Assembly: GCA_034769895.1 (NCBI GenBank)
Contig: CM068372.1
Coordinates: forward strand, 376,837,410-376,901,409
Source of the DNA: Magicicada septendecula
Lineage: Eukaryota; Arthropoda; Insecta; Hemiptera; Cicadidae
Length of the DNA stretch: 64,000 nucleotides
Reading direction: 5' to 3'
Below, one piece after another: positions 9,868-20,661 of the stretch; position 1 is the first letter of the stretch, and every line of letters starts with the position of its first letter. The notes beneath the pieces were generated by a model, which saw only the letters and a list, made by a program, of their open reading frames with translations, had not been told where the DNA came from and ran no database searches. A program made the position numbers and the translations under genes.

Positions 9868-10238
9868 GTTAAGTAACGGACACGTCATGGACAACGAAAT
9901 CCAAGAACAAAAAAACATTATTACCTATCCTCACAAATGAAAACTTTTATGTATTTTCACTTTACATTAAGAAATAGAATAATTTACAATTAAAGTACAC
10001 TTCGTCTTCTTCACATCGTGGTATATCGATATTATCGCATATCCAAAACATCGAAAACGTACTGTGGGTTCGGTTATTGGGAAAGTAGGTTACATGGCCG
10101 GCTCTAGTAGAAGGCCGGAATATTAAACGTGGCAACGTTGCGTCTGAGGCCTATAAGTATAGTGTAATATAATAGCTAAAGTGAACCTGTTATATTTTGA
10201 TTTACTTTCATAGCATTACTAAAATCATGAGTAGGCCT

Positions 10239-10252
10239 ATGTATAGCTAAAT
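10239..10252 (+). repeat. Target-site duplication, left copy
   Basis: ATGTATAGCTAAAT, repeated exactly at 12634-12647 directly after the poly(A) tail of the R1-clade element. Confidence 0.93.
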
Positions 10253-12633
10253 CAGGAGAGCGAGACGCCGCGGGGGGAAGACAGTGGCGTACTGGTGGAC
10301 AGACGAGATTGCTGACCTCAGGAGACGTTGCTTTCGCTCGCGTCGCATGGCGACTAGAAACAGACGGAGAAACGCGATTGCAGCAGCCGAAGCGCAAGAC
10401 GAATATCGGCTCGCCAGGAAAAGACTGAAGGAGGCCATCAACAGAAGCAAGCGGCTCAAGTGGGAGACCCTCAGGAATGATCTAGATTCTGATCCCTGGG
10501 GTCTGGGGTACAGGCTTGTAATGAGCAGGCTTGGAGCCCGGCCTCGTAGCCCAAGGATGGACGAAAATCGGATGCGCTTCATCGTGGACGGTCTATTTCC
10601 TCGTCACCCACTGAGGGATCGTGAGGAGTATCCAGGCCCATTGGAAGACGTCCCCATTTTCAGCGAGGACGAGCTATCACTAGCTGCTAGCTCCCTGCGC
10701 AACAAGAAGGCACCAGGGCCGGATGGTATACCTGCGGAAGTGCTGAGGGTGGTCGCTAGATCCTGCCCCCAGGTGCTACTCAATATGTACAACCGTTGCC
10801 TCAAAGACGGAGTCTTCCCGAAGAGGTGGAAGATCCAGAGACTAGTCTTAGTCGGCAAAGGGAAGGGCGGCCCGAATTCCCCGTCGGCATACAGACCTCT
10901 TTGTATGCTGAACATGGCGGGGAAACTACTGGAACGTCTACTCAGGCCTCGCCTAGTAGCGGCAATTCGGGATGCGGGAGATCTGTCAGCGAGGCAGTAC
11001 GGGTTCAGAACGGCCAGATCCACCATAGGAGCCATACAGGAGATCTTGAATGCCGTCCAGGTGGCCCAGCGGGGTAATCACTTCTCCAGAAGGATGGTGC
11101 TACTCGCTACACTGGACGTACGCAACGCCTTTAATTCGGCCAGGTGGACAGACTTGCTAGCTGCTCTGGAGGACGTCTTTCAAGCGCCGGACTACCTGCT
11201 CCGGATAATACGAAGTTACCTGAGGGACAGGGAGCTCCGGTACGACACAGCAGATGGGCCACGCAGCAGAGAGATAACAGGAGGCGTAGCTCAAGGCTCT
11301 ATCTTGGGCCCCGACCTGTGGAATGCCTTCTATGATGGAATCCTCTGGATGGAGATGCCAGATGATACCTTTCTGGTAGCATATGCTGATGACGTGGCTG
11401 CCGTGATCACCGCGAGAGACGCAGAGGAGGTGCAGCGCATGCTGAACCAGGTCATGTGCAGGGTCCGCACCTGGATGGACGAACACGATCTGAGCCTCGC
11501 GACGGAGAAGACAGAGATTGTGCTCCTCACTCGACGACGTATACCCACAATCACACAGTTCGTGGTGGGGGAAAAGGCGATAATATCAAAGCCAGCGGTG
11601 AAGTATCTAGGGGTGCACCTGGATACTAAGCTTTCCTACTGGAAGCAAATTCGATGTTCCTCGGAGAAAGCCGCTAAGGTCGTTGCTGTGCTAAGCAGAC
11701 TAATGGCAAATGTCGGAGGCCCAGCTGCAGGAAGACGGCGACTGCTGATGTCGGTGACCAACTCGATTCTCCTCTACGGATGCGAGGTCTGGGCCGACGC
11801 ACTGAAGCAAGAAAAATACCGCAAGCAGATGGCCGCGGTACAACGAAGAGGAGCACTTCGGATTGCAAGCTCCTACAGAACGGTGTCGGAACCAGTAGTG
11901 TTGGTTGTCGCTGGAGTAATGCCAATAGATCTGATGGCTGAGGAGAGAAGGAGGGTCTACACAACCAAGGAAGACTTGTGGTTTGTAGAAGCAAGAGCAG
12001 TGGCCAGGGCACACTCCATGCGGAGCTGGCAACTACGATGGGAGCAGGAGAGTCGAGCTAGGTGGACGGCGAGGCTGATTGGGAACCTCCCTGAATGGAC
12101 GGACAGAACGCACGGCGAGGTAGATTATTACCTTACTCAATTCCTGACAGGGCATGGTTATTTCTGTGTATACCTGCGAAGGATGGGTAAGATGGAGGAT
12201 CCGTCGTGCGTGTATGGCGACTCAGACTCTGATGACGCTCATCATACTTTTTTCGAGTGTCAACGGTGGGTGCTGGAGAGGCGAGGACTCGAATCGGAGA
12301 TTGGCCCCATGACGCCTGATAACATCATAGGCGTCATGCTCAACAGCATAGAGAATTGGGACATGGTTGTGACCTTCGTGATGATGGTCCTGCGGCAAAA
12401 GAAGCCTGAACTGGGTCATCTCACAGGTCGATCATATAGATAAAGCTGTAGAAGCCTAGTAGGCGCAATACGAGGTGCCACCCTGAAGCCATACGAATAG
12501 TTGTTCCAGGGGGGGTTCCCTCCCTGTAAAGTGGAGGTTTTTTAGTGGGTGCGAGTCCCACACACCGGGAGACCAGTCGGGTGTCTCCTGATGGTGCATA
12601 ATGCATTTTTCCTCCCCAGCAAAAAAAAAAAAA
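10253..12633 (+). mobile_element. 5'-truncated R1-clade non-LTR retrotransposon
   Basis: A reverse transcriptase frame open from the 5' junction, a ~180-bp 3' UTR containing TTTTAGTGGGTGCGAGTCCC, a tail of about 14 A and a perfect 14-bp target-site duplication define a complete retrotransposition event. The missing 5' part would carry ORF1 and the APE endonuclease. Truncation at the 5' end is the normal outcome of target-primed reverse transcription. It is not in 28S rDNA, unlike canonical R1. Confidence 0.93.
10254..12443 (+). CDS. R1-clade ORF2, reverse transcriptase and C-terminal region (N-terminus missing)
   Basis: The protein reverse-transcribes the element RNA at a nicked target. 729 codons are open from the truncation point and end in TAA. 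Numbered from there: YWWTDEIADLRRRC near residue 14, the linker before RT; the fingers region with KAPGPDGIPAEVLR; SAYRPLCMLN; motif A LATLDVRNAFNS with Asp288; GGVAQGSILGPDLWN (motif B); YADD at 377-380 (motif C); KYLGVHLD (motif D/E); SILLYGCEVWADAL. The C-terminal zinc-binding region keeps Cys652, His663-664 and Cys669, but the second Cys of the usual CxxC is Gly. The APE endonuclease of about 230 residues is absent. No start codon is present: a GTG at 10284 is only the first alternative start. R1 clade by overall pattern; not active alone. Confidence 0.88.
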   Translation, partial: RRARRRGGKTVAYWWTDEIADLRRRCFRSRRMATRNRRRNAIAAAEAQDEYRLARKRLKEAINRSKRLKWETLRNDLDSDPWGLGYRLVMSRLGARPRSPRMDENRMRFIVDGLFPRHPLRDREEYPGPLEDVPIFSEDELSLAASSLRNKKAPGPDGIPAEVLRVVARSCPQVLLNMYNRCLKDGVFPKRWKIQRLVLVGKGKGGPNSPSAYRPLCMLNMAGKLLERLLRPRLVAAIRDAGDLSARQYGFRTARSTIGAIQEILNAVQVAQRGNHFSRRMVLLATLDVRNAFNSARWTDLLAALEDVFQAPDYLLRIIRSYLRDRELRYDTADGPRSREITGGVAQGSILGPDLWNAFYDGILWMEMPDDTFLVAYADDVAAVITARDAEEVQRMLNQVMCRVRTWMDEHDLSLATEKTEIVLLTRRRIPTITQFVVGEKAIISKPAVKYLGVHLDTKLSYWKQIRCSSEKAAKVVAVLSRLMANVGGPAAGRRRLLMSVTNSILLYGCEVWADALKQEKYRKQMAAVQRRGALRIASSYRTVSEPVVLVVAGVMPIDLMAEERRRVYTTKEDLWFVEARAVARAHSMRSWQLRWEQESRARWTARLIGNLPEWTDRTHGEVDYYLTQFLTGHGYFCVYLRRMGKMEDPSCVYGDSDSDDAHHTFFECQRWVLERRGLESEIGPMTPDNIIGVMLNSIENWDMVVTFVMMVLRQKKPELGHLTGRSYR

Positions 12634-12647
12634 ATGTATAGCTAAAT
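12634..12647 (+). repeat. Target-site duplication, right copy
   Basis: Identical to 10239-10252. The A at 12634 could equally be the last base of the tail. Confidence 0.93.
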
Positions 12648-12990
12648 ATAAATTATAGGTATGTGCGCACTTAGTACTATACGTTTAAGATGAAGAAATT
12701 AGTGAATTAGTGTTAGGCCTAATGAACTAATTTTGTTCGAATTATTGAGTTAGTATCATACGAACGAGTTAATTATTATACTTCTTATATAATATAACAG
12801 TATTTTACATAGTAAACTTTTAATTTGCAAAAAATGAAGAATTATAAGACTGCTGTTAACTAGCAATTAAAAATTACGCGATTTGATTATTGAAATACAT
12901 AATTTAAGAGATCGTCAAGTCGGCCTCAAATATCAGCTCGTTCCAGTGTTGCCACGTTTAATGTTCCGGCCTTCTACTAGAGGCGGCCAT

Positions 12991-13815
12991 CGAAAGTACC
13001 GTCCATACTGAGTTTCCTGAAAGGAAACAACTGTGTTATACGTAGATGTATATAATAAGTTCATTATGTGCTAGGAGTGTCGAAAGATGTCCCAAGCTAG
13101 AATATTTCAAGCATTATACGATTTTAAAATGATAAAAAATAGACATCAATCGATGCAAAATGATTGGACATCAGTATTCCATTAATGACTGCAGGTAATT
13201 ACAGATCGCTCAGACCAGGGGGTGTGGACGCAAACGAGATTTCGGCGGCGCCACAGTCCTGAGGCCGCCGCTCACATTAACGGTGTGATTAAATAATGTT
13301 AATGCTGACGCGGACGTACAGAGGAGAAGAAGCAGGACATAAAGAAAAAATAAATCAGAGGAAAGCAGAGGAAAGAAAAAATAAATCAGCTCATAATTTG
13401 AGAGGATTATCGATGCGAATTAAATTTTGACGCCGCGCTTTCGAGACCCTAACAATGCTGGTGGTTCCGAACCAAGTTCATAAGACTACGATCAAGTTAT
13501 TACGTAAAAATTTTGCTAAACCTTCCTGTCACATTGAACCAATTTTCGTCGCAGGTTTTTTTCGTAAGTGTATTAAGAAATTAATATGATATCCATCTAG
13601 ATTTAATAGATTTGGAAAAACATTTCATAGTGTAAATAGAACTCTGTTATTAAATAACGGTGTCATCCTGTATTTGCATTTATAATCTCCCGGCGGAATA
13701 TCCCGTTAACAAAGGAAGTGCCCATTGTGAGCATATATTGACATGTTTAGGCTATGGAAACCAAAAGTATATTCAGGAATTTACCTTTCCTCAAAATATA
13801 ATTATGTTTGTAATT
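12991..13815. other. Unassigned DNA
   Basis: No gene or clear repeat. A short stretch near 13600-13640 vaguely resembles RT motif A, but the key Asp is not present. Confidence 0.3.
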
Positions 13816-13821
13816 TTTGGC

Positions 13822-13905
13822 TTTCTTCTTCTTCTTCTTCTTCTTCTTCTTCTTCTTCTTCTTCTTCTTCTTCTTCTTCTTCTTCTTCTTCTTCTTCTTC
13901 TTTAG
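13822..13905. repeat. (CTT)n microsatellite at a retrotransposon 3' end
   Basis: About 27 CTT units. On the minus strand it is (GAA)n directly downstream of the stop of the RT fragment at 13906-14065. Confidence 0.95.
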
Positions 13906-14065
13906 TACTACAGCCCAACGCGAGCCCTGGCTTTCAACACCAATCTTCTCCAATGTCTCCTATCCATTCCCATCTCAGCGTAACTCCTCACATCCATTCT
14001 TCCAAGATCTTCCAGCACATTGTCCAACCATCTTATCCTAAGTCGACCCGTCTTTCTGCTTTTAT
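13906..14065 (-). pseudogene. Non-LTR retrotransposon ORF2 extreme C-terminus
   Basis: Minus-strand frame with RKTGRLRIRWLDNVLEDLGR, RRHWRRLVLKARARVGL and a stop, the typical last ~50 residues of a LINE ORF2. The bases match 48008-48150 closely, so both come from the same family. Everything upstream of this end is missing. Confidence 0.75.
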
Positions 14066-14105
14066 TTTGTAAAAATAAAGTAAAAAACAAAAATGTTCAA
14101 AGTCT

Positions 14106-14250
14106 AAAAAGTCGGCATAGGGTCGATGTGAGGCCGACTTTTTGTACTTAGAAAATTTTTGAACTTGATTAATAAATTATTTTTTTTTATTAAAAAATTT
14201 AAATATCGAAATTATTCTAAGTCGAAAAAAGTCGACATCGTGTCGACTCT
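14106..14250. repeat. Two stem-loops with shared GTCG stems
   Basis: AAAAAGTCGGC (14106-14116) pairs with GCCGACTTTTT (14132-14142). About 80 bases on, AGTCGACATCGTGTCGACT forms a second hairpin near 14229-14248. Origin unknown. Confidence 0.6.
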
Positions 14251-14259
14251 TAGTGAGCA

Positions 14260-14680
14260 CGTTGTCGACCCTTGTACGCTACCCCTTTCGGCGATTTCAT
14301 CCTCGTCAAAAACATGTTAAATATTAAAAAAGAAATGGAAAATACAAACTTTTAATTAATTAATGTATTTTCCCCGTTTGGGGTCACAGGGCACCGTCCC
14401 GGCTGCCCTATTTTAGCTACACACTGATTGTAAACGTATGCGTGTATAACAAGAGGGACAACTGTGTAGTAGCCTACTTGAATAGCCAGAAAAAACTGTT
14501 TAATACAGAATGTTTTTAAATTGCTAAGGAATTAATTTCTTCACAAAAAGTAGCATAAACTGGTTGAGTAGACTGTGTACTCTATAAAAATTACAGAACA
14601 CAGGCCTAACTACATTTTTGGTACTCACATAACTAGTCTAATCATTTAATTCAATTTGTATGACTACATTTTAACCTGTC
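14260..14680. other. Unassigned DNA
   Basis: No recognisable feature. Confidence 0.3.
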
Positions 14681-14684
14681 CTAG

Positions 14685-15456
14685 GATACGCCGATGACCT
14701 AGATATAATCAGGAGGTTCCTTCGAGCAGTCACTGAACCATTTCTTGCTCTTGAAGGTCCTGCAAGGAGGCTGGGTCTCATAATAAACGAAAGCAAGACA
14801 AAACTACAGGAAGCTATAGAAGGAGAGCACGTTCAAATTAGCACCTAATCCTTCGAAAAAGTCAACAACTTTGTTTATTTAGGATGCCAAGTTAATGCCG
14901 AAGGGGAAACAACATAAGAAATAAAGCGAAGAATCACCTCACCTCTTAAGTGCTTCTTTGGTCTCAGACCCCTGTTCCAGAGCAGAACAATTGCCAGGAG
15001 CATCAAGCTGCTCCTGTATAAAACACTGATCCGCCCAGTTCTCACCTATGGTTCTGAGACCTGGACCATTTCTACAAAGTCTGAGTCAAGCCTCTTGGTT
15101 CATGAACGCAAAATCCTCCTCAGTATTTTTGGTCCAATATGTGTGGGAGGTGAATGGAAGAAAAGGACCAACCAAGAACTGAACACTCTTCTGAACTAAC
15201 CAGATATTGTGAAAGTTATAAAACTTGGTAGATCAGGTGGGCTGGACGTGTGATCAGAATGGGGGAGAATGAAATACCCAGGAAGGCACTCACAGAACAG
15301 ATGTACGGCACCAGGATAGTTGGTAGACCCGAACTACGTTGGGAAGACGGTGTGAACTATGATGCGCTCCATATCCTTGGGACCCGGAACTGGAGAGCAG
15401 CTGCATTTAACCGGGACAACTGGCGGAGGCTGTTAAAGGAGGCCTTGACTCAGTAA
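14685..15456 (+). pseudogene. Non-LTR retrotransposon RT fragment, motif C to C-terminus
   Basis: Begins at the catalytic motif GYADDLDII (~14690), then GLIINESKTK, NNFVYLGCQVN, KLLLYKTLIRPVLTYGSETW, ERKILLSIFGPICVGGEWKKR, and the final frame RPELRWEDGVNYDAL...NWRRLLKEALTQ ending in TAA at 15456. In-frame stops (~14848, 14917, 15199) and one frameshift near 15225 inactivate it. Only the distal part of ORF2 is present. A GAA microsatellite starts 10 bases after the stop. Confidence 0.82.
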
Positions 15457-15466
15457 TGGGTTGTTG

Positions 15467-15555
15467 CGCCGCTGAAGAAGAGGAAGAGGAAGAAGAAGAA
15501 GAAGAAGAAGAAGAAGAAGAAGAAGAAGAAGAAGAAGAAGAAGAAGAAGAAGATA
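15467..15555. repeat. (GAA)n microsatellite at a retrotransposon 3' end
   Basis: Starts as AGAAGAGGAAGAGGAAG and becomes pure GAA units, directly behind the preceding ORF2 stop. Confidence 0.95.
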
Positions 15556-15559
15556 TTTT

Positions 15560-17430
15560 AACCTGTACATTATTTTTGACATTTTCTGCTTTCTTTGTCC
15601 CTCGGGGGCCGGGGGGGGGGGAGATTTAATCCCCAAAACACCCCTCTCTGCGTAAGTGTTCGTTAAAAGCATATAAACCTTTGAAAAAGGGCTCAAGAGT
15701 GTTCTATATTAACTTAATAATTCGAATCGTTGCCATTGTGATATGGCAGTTGCCTTCAACACTGTAATATCCTTAAGTTCCCGTCATAGAATAATCACAA
15801 CAGGTCTTTATTGGGAATAGTCTATTTATGTAAGTATTATTTATAAAAGTATATTTTTACATCAATTTAATAACAAGTATTTCAACAACGCTGACAATAG
15901 TAAAGATAATTTTGCAGTCCACAATAATGTATTTAAACTTAGATTACTTTAGTGTTTCAACACAAATATTTGTAAATAAATATTCGTGTTATTTATGTTG
16001 TTATCTCTACACATTTACAAGACGTCACGGCAGATAAAATTAATTGAGAAGAATGTTGAACTTTGAAACTTGCGCGCTATCTGGTGTTCATGTGTAAATA
16101 AGTTACCATTTACCAACAGATGGCGGGCCAGTCGTATGTAGTTACACTACATTAATCGTATTAGGTACTCTTGTGGGCTCCCATGAACACAAGAAACATT
16201 TATCGATCCAAATACTTTTAGAAAATATAAAATATGCATAAAATTTATCCTGTAATTTGTGTAAATTATGTGAATTTGTATTGTCATTTGGAATTTACAG
16301 CAAACTATATCGTCAGTTTGTTTCAGAAAAAAAATGCACATATTTATTCTCATATTAAAACATTCTCAACACAATATTGAATTATTTAATTATTTTAATT
16401 AAATAATTGAAATATTTTATTATTTTAAAACCGTATAATGCTTGAACTATTTCAGCTTGTGACATCTTTTGGCACTCCCAGTACAAAATTAACGTGTTAT
16501 ACACCGTTACGTTTGACTGAATAGTACTTAAAAAATTAAAATATTTTTATTTGTAAGTAGTATAGATTATTTTTGTTGTAAGTATTTAAAATTTATTTAA
16601 AAATTATACATTTCTGTAAAATATTTATACAGACTACATTAACATTTATACAAATTATAAAAGTATATTTTTTTTACAAAATATTTTTAAAATGCTATAT
16701 ATTTATACGCATATTAAAATTTATAAAAATGTTGTTTGACGAAATTATAATCTCAAAATATTATTTCTTTTCTTACCACGCATATGCAGCAGAGGGTTAA
16801 CCAAGGGCTTCTGCCAGTTTACACTCCCCTCTCGACCACATTTGGTAGGTCTGTAATACCTCGTATAAATAAAATCCAGAGACAATCCTCCCTACTCGCA
16901 CCAAAACAATTTACACCCCCCCCCCCCCCGGCAAATAGAGAAATACTGGCTACGCTAGTCACATACAAGCTTTGCTTGTTTTCTAAATTTTCTTGCTTTC
17001 ACTCTAGAAATCGAACTTTAACCAGTTAAAATTTATTTAAAAAAATAAATAGATAATAGACCCTATAAATAATTAATTAATAAATAAAAAATAAGAATAC
17101 CGTTTCGGCTTCATTAGAACTTGTAAGCTCCCTGATTAATGTCAAACCTCGCATATTATTGTCAACGAAATACGAGTACATCTATTATTACACAAATTTT
17201 AATATTACATAATTTTTCAATTATCAGAAAAATGACTAAAATTTGCCCGATTACTCTACAACTTTTTAACAATTATTAACCATACAATACAATTTTCAAT
17301 TGTTGTAATGTTTGTGCAAGTAGTTAGCTGTTTATTTATTTATTTAAATAGAAAATTTAAATCGAAATGAAATCGATTATTCGTTAATTTTAATATAATC
17401 GAAACAATTCAATTACACGTTAATTAAGAA
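15560..17430. other. Unassigned AT-rich DNA
   Basis: Long AT-rich stretch with G10 (15611-15620) and C12 (16917-16928) runs. No conserved coding motif in the short frames. Confidence 0.35.
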
Positions 17431-17433
17431 AAA

Positions 17434-17473
17434 GCTCTGAAGATACGTAATAATTTCAGTGAAACGTACGTCA
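17434..17473 (+). ncRNA. Degenerate hammerhead-like motif
   Basis: CTGAAGA near 17436, then GTGAAACGTACGTC. The helix III segment ACGTACGT is a palindrome followed by C, as expected for a GUC cleavage site, but helix II cannot form well and helix I is at most a few pairs. Probably a relic. Confidence 0.3.
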
Positions 17474-17675
17474 AGTGGACATAAAATAAATTTTACATGC
17501 AGAAGTCTTTATAATTTTAGAAAATTATTATTATGTATAGTAGAATAACTCGGTGCTACCCCTGAAAGAGACGTGACTAGTTTTTTTTTTTTGGGAGGGG
17601 GTTATACGACTAGCTTGAAGATAGGACTGCCCACTTCCTCAGAACAAATGAGATATTCAAGATTCTTTCCATATA

Positions 17676-18234
17676 CAGTACAGCATCGATTATCCGAACC
17701 TCTCGGGACGAGGGCCCGTTCGGATAATCGATATTTCGGATAATAGATCGTAAATTTAAAACATTAGTTCTCTTTACAAAAACAAAGATTTTTTTTGTCT
17801 ATCTCGTCTTCTGTTTCGGCCCACTTTAGAATAGTCTCAATTGCGTGAAAAGCTTTTGCTGCCGTCGGTGGTTTTGTATTAAGTTAGTAGCATTATCGCC
17901 GTCTTCATCTACATCGGTTTCATTTTCATTACGTTCATTTAATGACTCAACTATCTCTTCATCGGTTAATAACTGAAAGCCGGGATCGGCTTCATCCACC
18001 TTTAGCCAGTTCTTTGATTATCGATTGTAAGGCTGTATAGCTACAGCGTTTATTTGTTACTGTACAGTACTGTAATAATTTATAGTATACAATTTTTTAT
18101 GTTTAATAAATATCCAATACACCTACACGTGTCCAATAGATTACTGTACAGTACAGTAGATAATTGTTCTTTTTATTGAGTTCGGATAATAGATCGTTCG
18201 GTTAATGGATGTTCGAATAATAGATGCTCTACTG
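17676..18234. mobile_element. pogo/Tigger-like DNA transposon remnant
   Basis: The terminal inverted repeats start CAGTACAGCATCGATTATCC at the left and CAGTAGAGCATCTATTATTC (reverse strand) at the right, each containing further TCGGATAAT(A/C)GAT copies. Both ends are flanked by TA (17674-17675 and 18235-18236), the target of this superfamily. At 559 bp it is an internal-deletion derivative with a transposase tail still inside. Confidence 0.85.
17780..18015 (-). pseudogene. pogo/Tigger transposase C-terminal remnant
   Basis: The minus strand encodes VDEADPGFQLLTDEEIVESL followed by an acidic stretch (ENETDVDEDGDN) and, after a frame change, AKAFHAIETILKWAE. This acidic tail with 'LTDEEIVESV' is characteristic of Jerky/Tigger-type transposases. 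The catalytic DDE region is absent. Confidence 0.65.
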
Positions 18235-18236
18235 TA

Positions 18237-20105
18237 ATATTTATAAGCCTTAATTTAACACACTTTAAATGTGGTTTAGAATACGGCTACGTTAAGTGAT
18301 CATGGAATTTCAGTAGCATTTTTAATAGGTCTGGGGAGGGGTGGAGGAATGAACTGAACTGACTTCTACACACGCTCACTTCTACCTGATGTCATACCTA
18401 TGTGACACACCGCTTGGTGCGATTTCATCATTCCGTCAGTTCATACTTTTGGCGTGAGCTCATATCGTTTTACAAGGCACACTAGGCACGTGGCTAGGGA
18501 CAGGAGGGTCAGGGGGGCGGCACGAGGTGAACAATTATTTGTTAAAATTTCATGTTTTCGGTTTTTTAATTACAGTATTTGTATTGGGCACTTGCATTAT
18601 GGCCAAGTTGAAGAAAATTGTTTTGAAATAACCTTTAATTATATCATTGAATAACACGGTATTGACACTGGGCCTACCAACAGCAGTGGCCGGAGCGGAG
18701 CACGGTCGTATGTACAGATCTGGACACTACGTTGAAATCCTTATCCGCTTTTTTGCCGACTAAAATAGTTTGTTTCGATATCGCTTGGGGCGCCTCGATC
18801 TAGAAGTCAGTCCCTACTGAGCATGATCATATATTCAAAGCATAATAGAGAATGTTGTTTAAATGAAGGGAAGAACTTGATACATTTAATTTAGTTTTAT
18901 ATTAGATATTTTAGTTTTAATTTTACTTTTATACATTTAATTTTGGATATTTGCAATAGAGATAGTTGAAATGACTATTTTCAGCAACTTTTTTTCAGCA
19001 GTCAAGGAGAATTGAATATATGAAGTTACTTGTGGGGGGGGGCTAGGAATAGTGCTTAGGGGCGGCAGGACACCTAAATCCGAGCCTGTCGTTTTGTCCC
19101 TAAACACGATCGTTTCATGTAACACATCGATGAACGTCCCTTGCAGAATACGGATTGCTTTTGTTAATTACTGTATGAATTCATCTGGTAAACAGATTCT
19201 GCGATTTGGTCACTTGTAAACAACAAAATGTTTATGCAGACGTCTTCAAGCGTTTAGCTGATTCCACGATTGACTTCCCACTTCCGTAACAATGTCACAC
19301 GGATACGGACAAACGCACGAACAGGATTCCAGTATGCCGTTGGAACAGTGACGCATAACGGAAGGTCACGAAGGAACAACATTGAGGCCTCCTAGTGGCA
19401 GTGTAAGCCCTCTCCGCGGGGGGGGGGGGAGGTCTTCTGTATGCGCAAACAATTTTGTATTCCTTTCTTAGCGATGATGAACTTTTGCCCTACAAGGAAA
19501 ACACGCACAAACTAATATTTACAACGTAGGCTGTTCTCTGTAACAGATGTTGGCAACTAAAGCACTGTGAACGAATTCCTCCATTTCTCTTGAATAATGG
19601 GTAGTTGTTGTTGTTTCTGATTAATGGCACGAAACCCGTTGAATGTCTGTCATAGAGCCACAACTACAGTCTCCGTCACTTGGGACAAACGTGGCAATCT
19701 TTACTCATTCGATTGCTGTGCAGACTTGTTGATGCTGGTCATAATTTTCTTTACTGGAATGGTTAAACAAGATTATCTATTTTGGCGAGAAGAGATTGAC
19801 AATTGTGTGGAGACGTTTCTCCAGACAATTATGTCTTGTACAAAGCGTGTGGGCTACTTCTCGACTGCTCTTTTGCCTGGGCATTAATTCTGCGTTTCTG
19901 TAGAGAAATTCTCTTCTCTCGTCAACAGCTACTGCTTTAGTTCTAGAATAATCCTCGATTGGCGGTTATTGCCTAATTACAGATCGTTTCTTGGCAAGCA
20001 CGTTATAACTGTAAATACAAATGATGTCGACACGTTAAACAAACATTACAACAATCGAACCGTTATACAATCGATATACAAATCAATTATTCGTTAACTT
20101 ATATC
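18237..20105. other. Unassigned DNA
   Basis: Mixed composition with a few G-rich runs (19034, 19420). The 87-codon plus frame at 19624-19887 has no recognisable motif. Confidence 0.35.
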
Positions 20106-20167
20106 GAAACCTCTGAAGATGCAGATTACATATAGCCTATCCCATATATCCCGAAAGGTACGTAAAA

Positions 20168-20482
20168 TTTATGTATACAAAATCGAATGCCAAGATTGCA
20201 ATAAATGTTACATAGGACAAACAAAACGAAAATTTTTTTTGAACATCTAACATCTAAACGCAACAAAAACCAGAAATATATAAATCTAATTTGGCCACAC
20301 ATGCAATAAACACAGGACATGGATTCCTAGACATAACCAATATGACATTAATAAAACACATACCACACAAAGGCACCATAATAAACATATGGGAAAATTT
20401 TAAAATATACAAACACAAAACAAAAAAATACCTGAACAAATACAAATCAATACAAAACATGACACAATTTTCAAAGCACTAA
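20168..20482 (+). pseudogene. Penelope-like GIY-YIG endonuclease fragment
   Basis: Contains VYKIECQDCNKCYIGQTKR (~20170-20230): the same CxxCxxxYIGQT pattern as the intact element at 7679-9709. After a one-base shift the frame 20291-20482 continues with HAINTGHGFLDI and NIWENFKIYKHKTKKYLN, matching the C-terminal LExLEIYKH part of the domain. No RT domain. It is a different, diverged family from the intact copy. Confidence 0.8.
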
Positions 20483-20621
20483 ACATCGAAAATACACCAA
20501 TACATTAATATATACATCACAATCACAAACAGTAATACCAATTTAAAGTGCCAAAGGCCAACAGGAAACCACAACAACAACCAACCAACACACAAGTCTC
20601 CACAAGATTCAAAATTAAGAA

Positions 20622-20661
20622 GGCTGAGGATGGGAACAACATGTTTCCCGAAACATGTCCC
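20622..20661 (+). ncRNA. Hammerhead ribozyme motif
   Basis: Core CTGAGGA (20624-20630). Helix II is GGGAA (20632-20636) with TTCCC (20645-20649). GAAA is at 20650-20653. Helix III is the palindrome ACATGT (20653-20658), with cleavage predicted after C20659 in a GUC triplet. Helix I is only GG (20622-20623) with CC (20660-20661). It lies downstream of the GIY-YIG fragment, the position expected of a Penelope 3' repeat. Confidence 0.6.

Larger units (their letters stand above)
10094..12990. mobile_element. Non-autonomous TIR element split by an R1 insertion
   Basis: The left end at 10094 (ATGGCCGGCTCTAGTAGAAG) is inverted at the right end (12990 backwards, ATGGCCGCCTCTAGTAGAAG), followed on both sides by GCCGGAA(T/C)ATTAAACGTGGCAAC. 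Without the nested R1 element it would be about 0.5 kb with no coding capacity. The right ~95 bp also match 29141-29235, which lies next to a Mutator-like transposase fragment, so this is probably a deletion derivative of that family. No clear target-site duplication found. Confidence 0.75.

Noticed and set aside
10604..12032. Minus- and plus-strand frames of 60-143 codons inside the R1-clade gene
   Set aside because: Out-of-frame shadows of the RT coding sequence.
13590..13645. Possible RT motif A (GKTFHSVNRTLL)
   Set aside because: Too short, catalytic Asp missing, no adjoining RT blocks.
14275..14315. Minus-strand GACGAGGATGAAATCGCCGAAAGG as a further hammerhead
   Set aside because: The U of the CUGANGA core is absent and no helix II forms; at best a very old relic.
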